The notes under the pieces: model-generated | Database searches by the model: none | Told to the model about the DNA's origin: nothing | Seen by the model: only the letters and a program-made list of their open reading frames with translations | NCBI RefSeq assembly: GCF_949987535.1 | Contig: NC_080068.1 | Span: 85,213,254 to 85,277,253 of the forward strand | DNA: 64,000 nt | Reading direction: 5' to 3' | Source of the DNA: Balaenoptera acutorostrata | Taxonomy: Eukaryota; Chordata; Mammalia; Artiodactyla; Balaenopteridae | Made by a program: the position numbers and the translations under genes | Part shown: piece by piece, positions 61,561 to 64,000 of the stretch | Layout of the letters: each line of letters begins with the position of its first letter | Numbering within the stretch: position 1 is the stretch's first letter

Positions 61561-62849
61561 ATACTTTCATCATAATGATGTACTGTTGATTCTGTATCTA
61601 AAGTCATTGTAATTCTGGAAGTTGTTCTAAGGTTCAATGGATGTTTGCCAGAATTTCAGTCTGTGAGAGCTAAGTACTTCTTGTTATATGGAGTGAGTAA
61701 CACTCCCTGCATGGAAATAAGTTTACTCCCTTTACCTACCTATAGCTAAAATCTGGAAGGAAAAGTAAAAGCTCCTATCATGCATGCCAATAGTCTCCGT
61801 CTGCATCCCTTGTCTCCAGGTGTGAGTAGCATGGTGTATGCATACAATACTGGGTAAATACTTGAATGCATTGAATGAATAAGTATACATGCTTGAAATA
61901 ATGAGAATTATTTCCATAAGCTACCTTCATAAAGCAGGTTTATTCCTTTGTGTTATGCTGAGACAGTGTATAAGCAAAAGTAATCTCTCACCTCCATTCT
62001 TTCCCTTTTTAGTTTCTTTTCCTGATTTTTGCTATATGAATATATAATACTTCAAGATCAAGAGACAGAGACGAAAAAATATGCCATCTGCCCCTCCAAA
62101 TTAACTGTCTACGTCTTTTAAGAAATTAATAGAATTGTTCTTGATCTATCATGCAAAAAACTGTTAATTTAACTAGGAAAATAATAAGTAAAAATTACTA
62201 TAATACAACTCAAATACACTAGATAAACGCACACTTTCTAACAGTGTTTGACCTGCATACTAATCTTTGTTATTTAAAACCAAAAATTAACAGAGCTGCA
62301 TATAGGTGCATGACACTGTCTTGTTTCATCAGAGATCGGTTTTTAAGAGCAAGTTTCTTCTTTCATTCCTTCAGCAGCATGCTCCTTCTCATATATTCAG
62401 TTATGCTACATTGCTTGAGGCTGTGCTTCTATGAATCCTTAACATGTTTCTGCTGCCCTCTCTGCTTGTGATTACCCCCATTTCAGCTCACTTTACAGCA
62501 GCAGTTGGGTGTCCTGCTGTCTTCTAATTTCTGCACATGTGCAGCTTAGTAGAGTTGTGCTAGGATGACTATTGTTTCAATGTTGCCAGACCAGTTATAG
62601 TAAAGGATTGTATTTCTAGTGTCTGTGTTTCTATCACTGCTGTTCAGTAGTGCTCAGAGGTAGGTTGATGAAACAAACTCTGAAGCCATATATCTTACAG
62701 ATTATAAGAAACTTCCAGAATGCACAAGCCCTGCTTAGGGGGCAGTGGCTGCTCCGGCACAGTCTTGTCTCAAGTCCAGAGTATCAGAATTCCTCTAGAA
62801 GTCACTCCTAAGCTGCACCCCAACTGAGACGAGTTTAAGGTCCATCCTT
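61561..62849. other. AT-rich sequence
   Basis: No gene or repeat recognised. Confidence 0.4.
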
Positions 62850-62990
62850 TGAACTCCTATGAACATACTTTCCCTCTGTATTTATCATGGATACCAAGAG
62901 GACAGAAACTATGGTTTAGCCATCCAAATGTGCCTTATATATTGCCTGGCACAAAGTAAGGGTGTATAAATACATTGATGGATTAAACAT
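62850..62990 (+). mobile_element. L2 3' end fragment
   Basis: CATGGATACCAAGAGGACAGAAAC (62886) and ATATTGCCTGGCACAAAGTAAGGGTG (62938-62963) followed by TAAATACATTGATGG, the layout of an L2 end. Confidence 0.55.
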
Positions 62991-64000
62991 TAAAATTGAA
63001 AAATGGGATAAAACTCTGGTAACATTAAAGTCATTCTGCTGTTGCTATTTCTAATACTTTCTTTCCTACTCTTCACTGGATCAATGGCTGCCATGCCTAA
63101 AAGGTTTTATTTTCTCCAGTAAAGAAAGCACACACACACAAAAGAAGTCACTGAGTATCTTAAGCAGCAACAAATATCTAATAAGTCAGGTGATTTGAGA
63201 TTTTCAAGAGGTAAGATTTTTAGAATGAAACTGATTTGTTTGTTTAATCCACAGGTTAAGAGTTTGGTGGATTCAGAGCATAATTTATGCTTTAAAAAAA
63301 AAAAGTTTGCACATGTGAGCATGTGTGCATGTCTTGGTGCTGGGGGTGTGGGAGGTATATGTTGATTATATAAGAGCCTGTTTTCCAAGAAAAAGAAATA
63401 ATCTAGGCAGATCCCTGCAAAGATCACATAAAAGAGAAAATAAAGTGGACAATGGTGTCATAGATAAAGGCTTCCACTTTCCCCTAGGGCATCAACAAAG
63501 AAGAGTTACAATAGAGGAAAAATGTTTGTTCAAAAAGTGTCGGATATACCCATTTCCCCAACCTCTGATGACTCTGTGGGGTACAACAAATTATTATAAA
63601 ATGTCCCATATCTTTAAAAAAATTAAAGTAAGCTAAGAGTGGGCCAGTGGAACTGGAGAGGCCTTGTATCTGATGAAGAGAAAGAGTCACTTCAGTGGCC
63701 TAGTAGCCTACAGACTAACTGGCTTGTGTTCATAACGAAATGTCAATGTCATGAATGTTTGGCAGAGTGAGGAAGACAGTGGCAAATCAGCAGTGGAGGA
63801 TGTGGGAATAAAGCCTGAAGAGATGAGAAAAGATGCTGCTCTAAACCAAAGATTTATAAAGAAAGAAAATCTGACTTATCTTCTTAATTTTGCCTGTGTC
63901 ATTCCTCTCATACCCTCACCCTTATTTAGGTCACCCCACACCTCACTCCTGTTTATTTAGATCACATCTAGGGGAAAAAAGAACAGGGGAAAAGGGAGAA
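62991..64000. other. Unassigned sequence to the window end
   Basis: An A-run and alternating TGTG/GCATG stretch is near 63290-63330. Small open frames (63107-63427 minus, 63325-63636, 63751-63960) have no domain. Confidence 0.4.

Noticed and set aside
1..64000. Bacterial-type or phage systems (CRISPR, toxin-antitoxin, prophage)
   Set aside because: The content is typical mammalian repeat DNA; there are no dense operons and no regularly spaced repeats other than microsatellites.

Overview
The window reads as mammalian, non-coding genomic DNA, most likely from a cetacean. Four copies of a tRNA-derived SINE match the CHR family shared by whales, hippos and ruminants (recognised from memory, not searched). 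They insert into AT-rich DNA together with long LINE-1 copies, a mariner DNA transposon, MIR and L2 fossils, MaLR-like LTRs and other LTRs. I see no ruminant BovB or Bov-tA sequence, which favours a whale or dolphin over a ruminant. I found no exon, tRNA, rRNA, CRISPR array or bacterial feature. The window looks like a gene desert or the inside of a very large intron.

Layout. 1-5430 is a broken LINE-1 whose 5' end lies outside the window. 5431-15615 is AT-rich sequence with MaLR-like pieces, an L2 end, MIR copies and a CHR SINE that landed in a MIR. 15616-16680 is a 5'-truncated inverted LINE-1. 17150-17620 is a MaLR-like LTR. 22240-25640 is a dense LTR cluster: an 850 bp solo LTR inside an older antisense LTR, a CHR SINE with a clear target-site duplication, and a pair of LTR fragments facing each other as an inverted repeat. 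26285-28420 is an old degraded LINE-1. 28420-41750 is mostly single-copy-looking sequence with MIR pieces, an antisense LTR at about 36942-37450, and simple repeats. 41757-47910 is a near-complete LINE-1 carrying a CHR SINE between its two reading frames. 47930-54540 holds MIRs, microsatellites, a CHR SINE with a compound tail, and an ancient LINE-1. 54546-56627 is a mariner transposon split by a LINE-1 fragment. 56630-64000 is largely single-copy-looking, with one more CHR SINE and a stretch at 60720-61560 that could be a conserved regulatory element.

How the parts relate. No genes here work together. The coding potential is LINE-1 ORF1/ORF2 and a mariner transposase, all disabled by stops, frameshifts or insertions. 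Nested insertions give relative ages: MIR before CHR SINE, LINE-1 before CHR SINE, mariner before LINE-1, old LTR before solo LTR. I did not find a new biological system. The observations most worth a second look are the nested mariner, the SINEs with extra sequence between tail and target-site duplication, the facing LTR arms, the two long direct LINE-1 copies about 42 kb apart, and a few repeat-poor candidate regulatory stretches.
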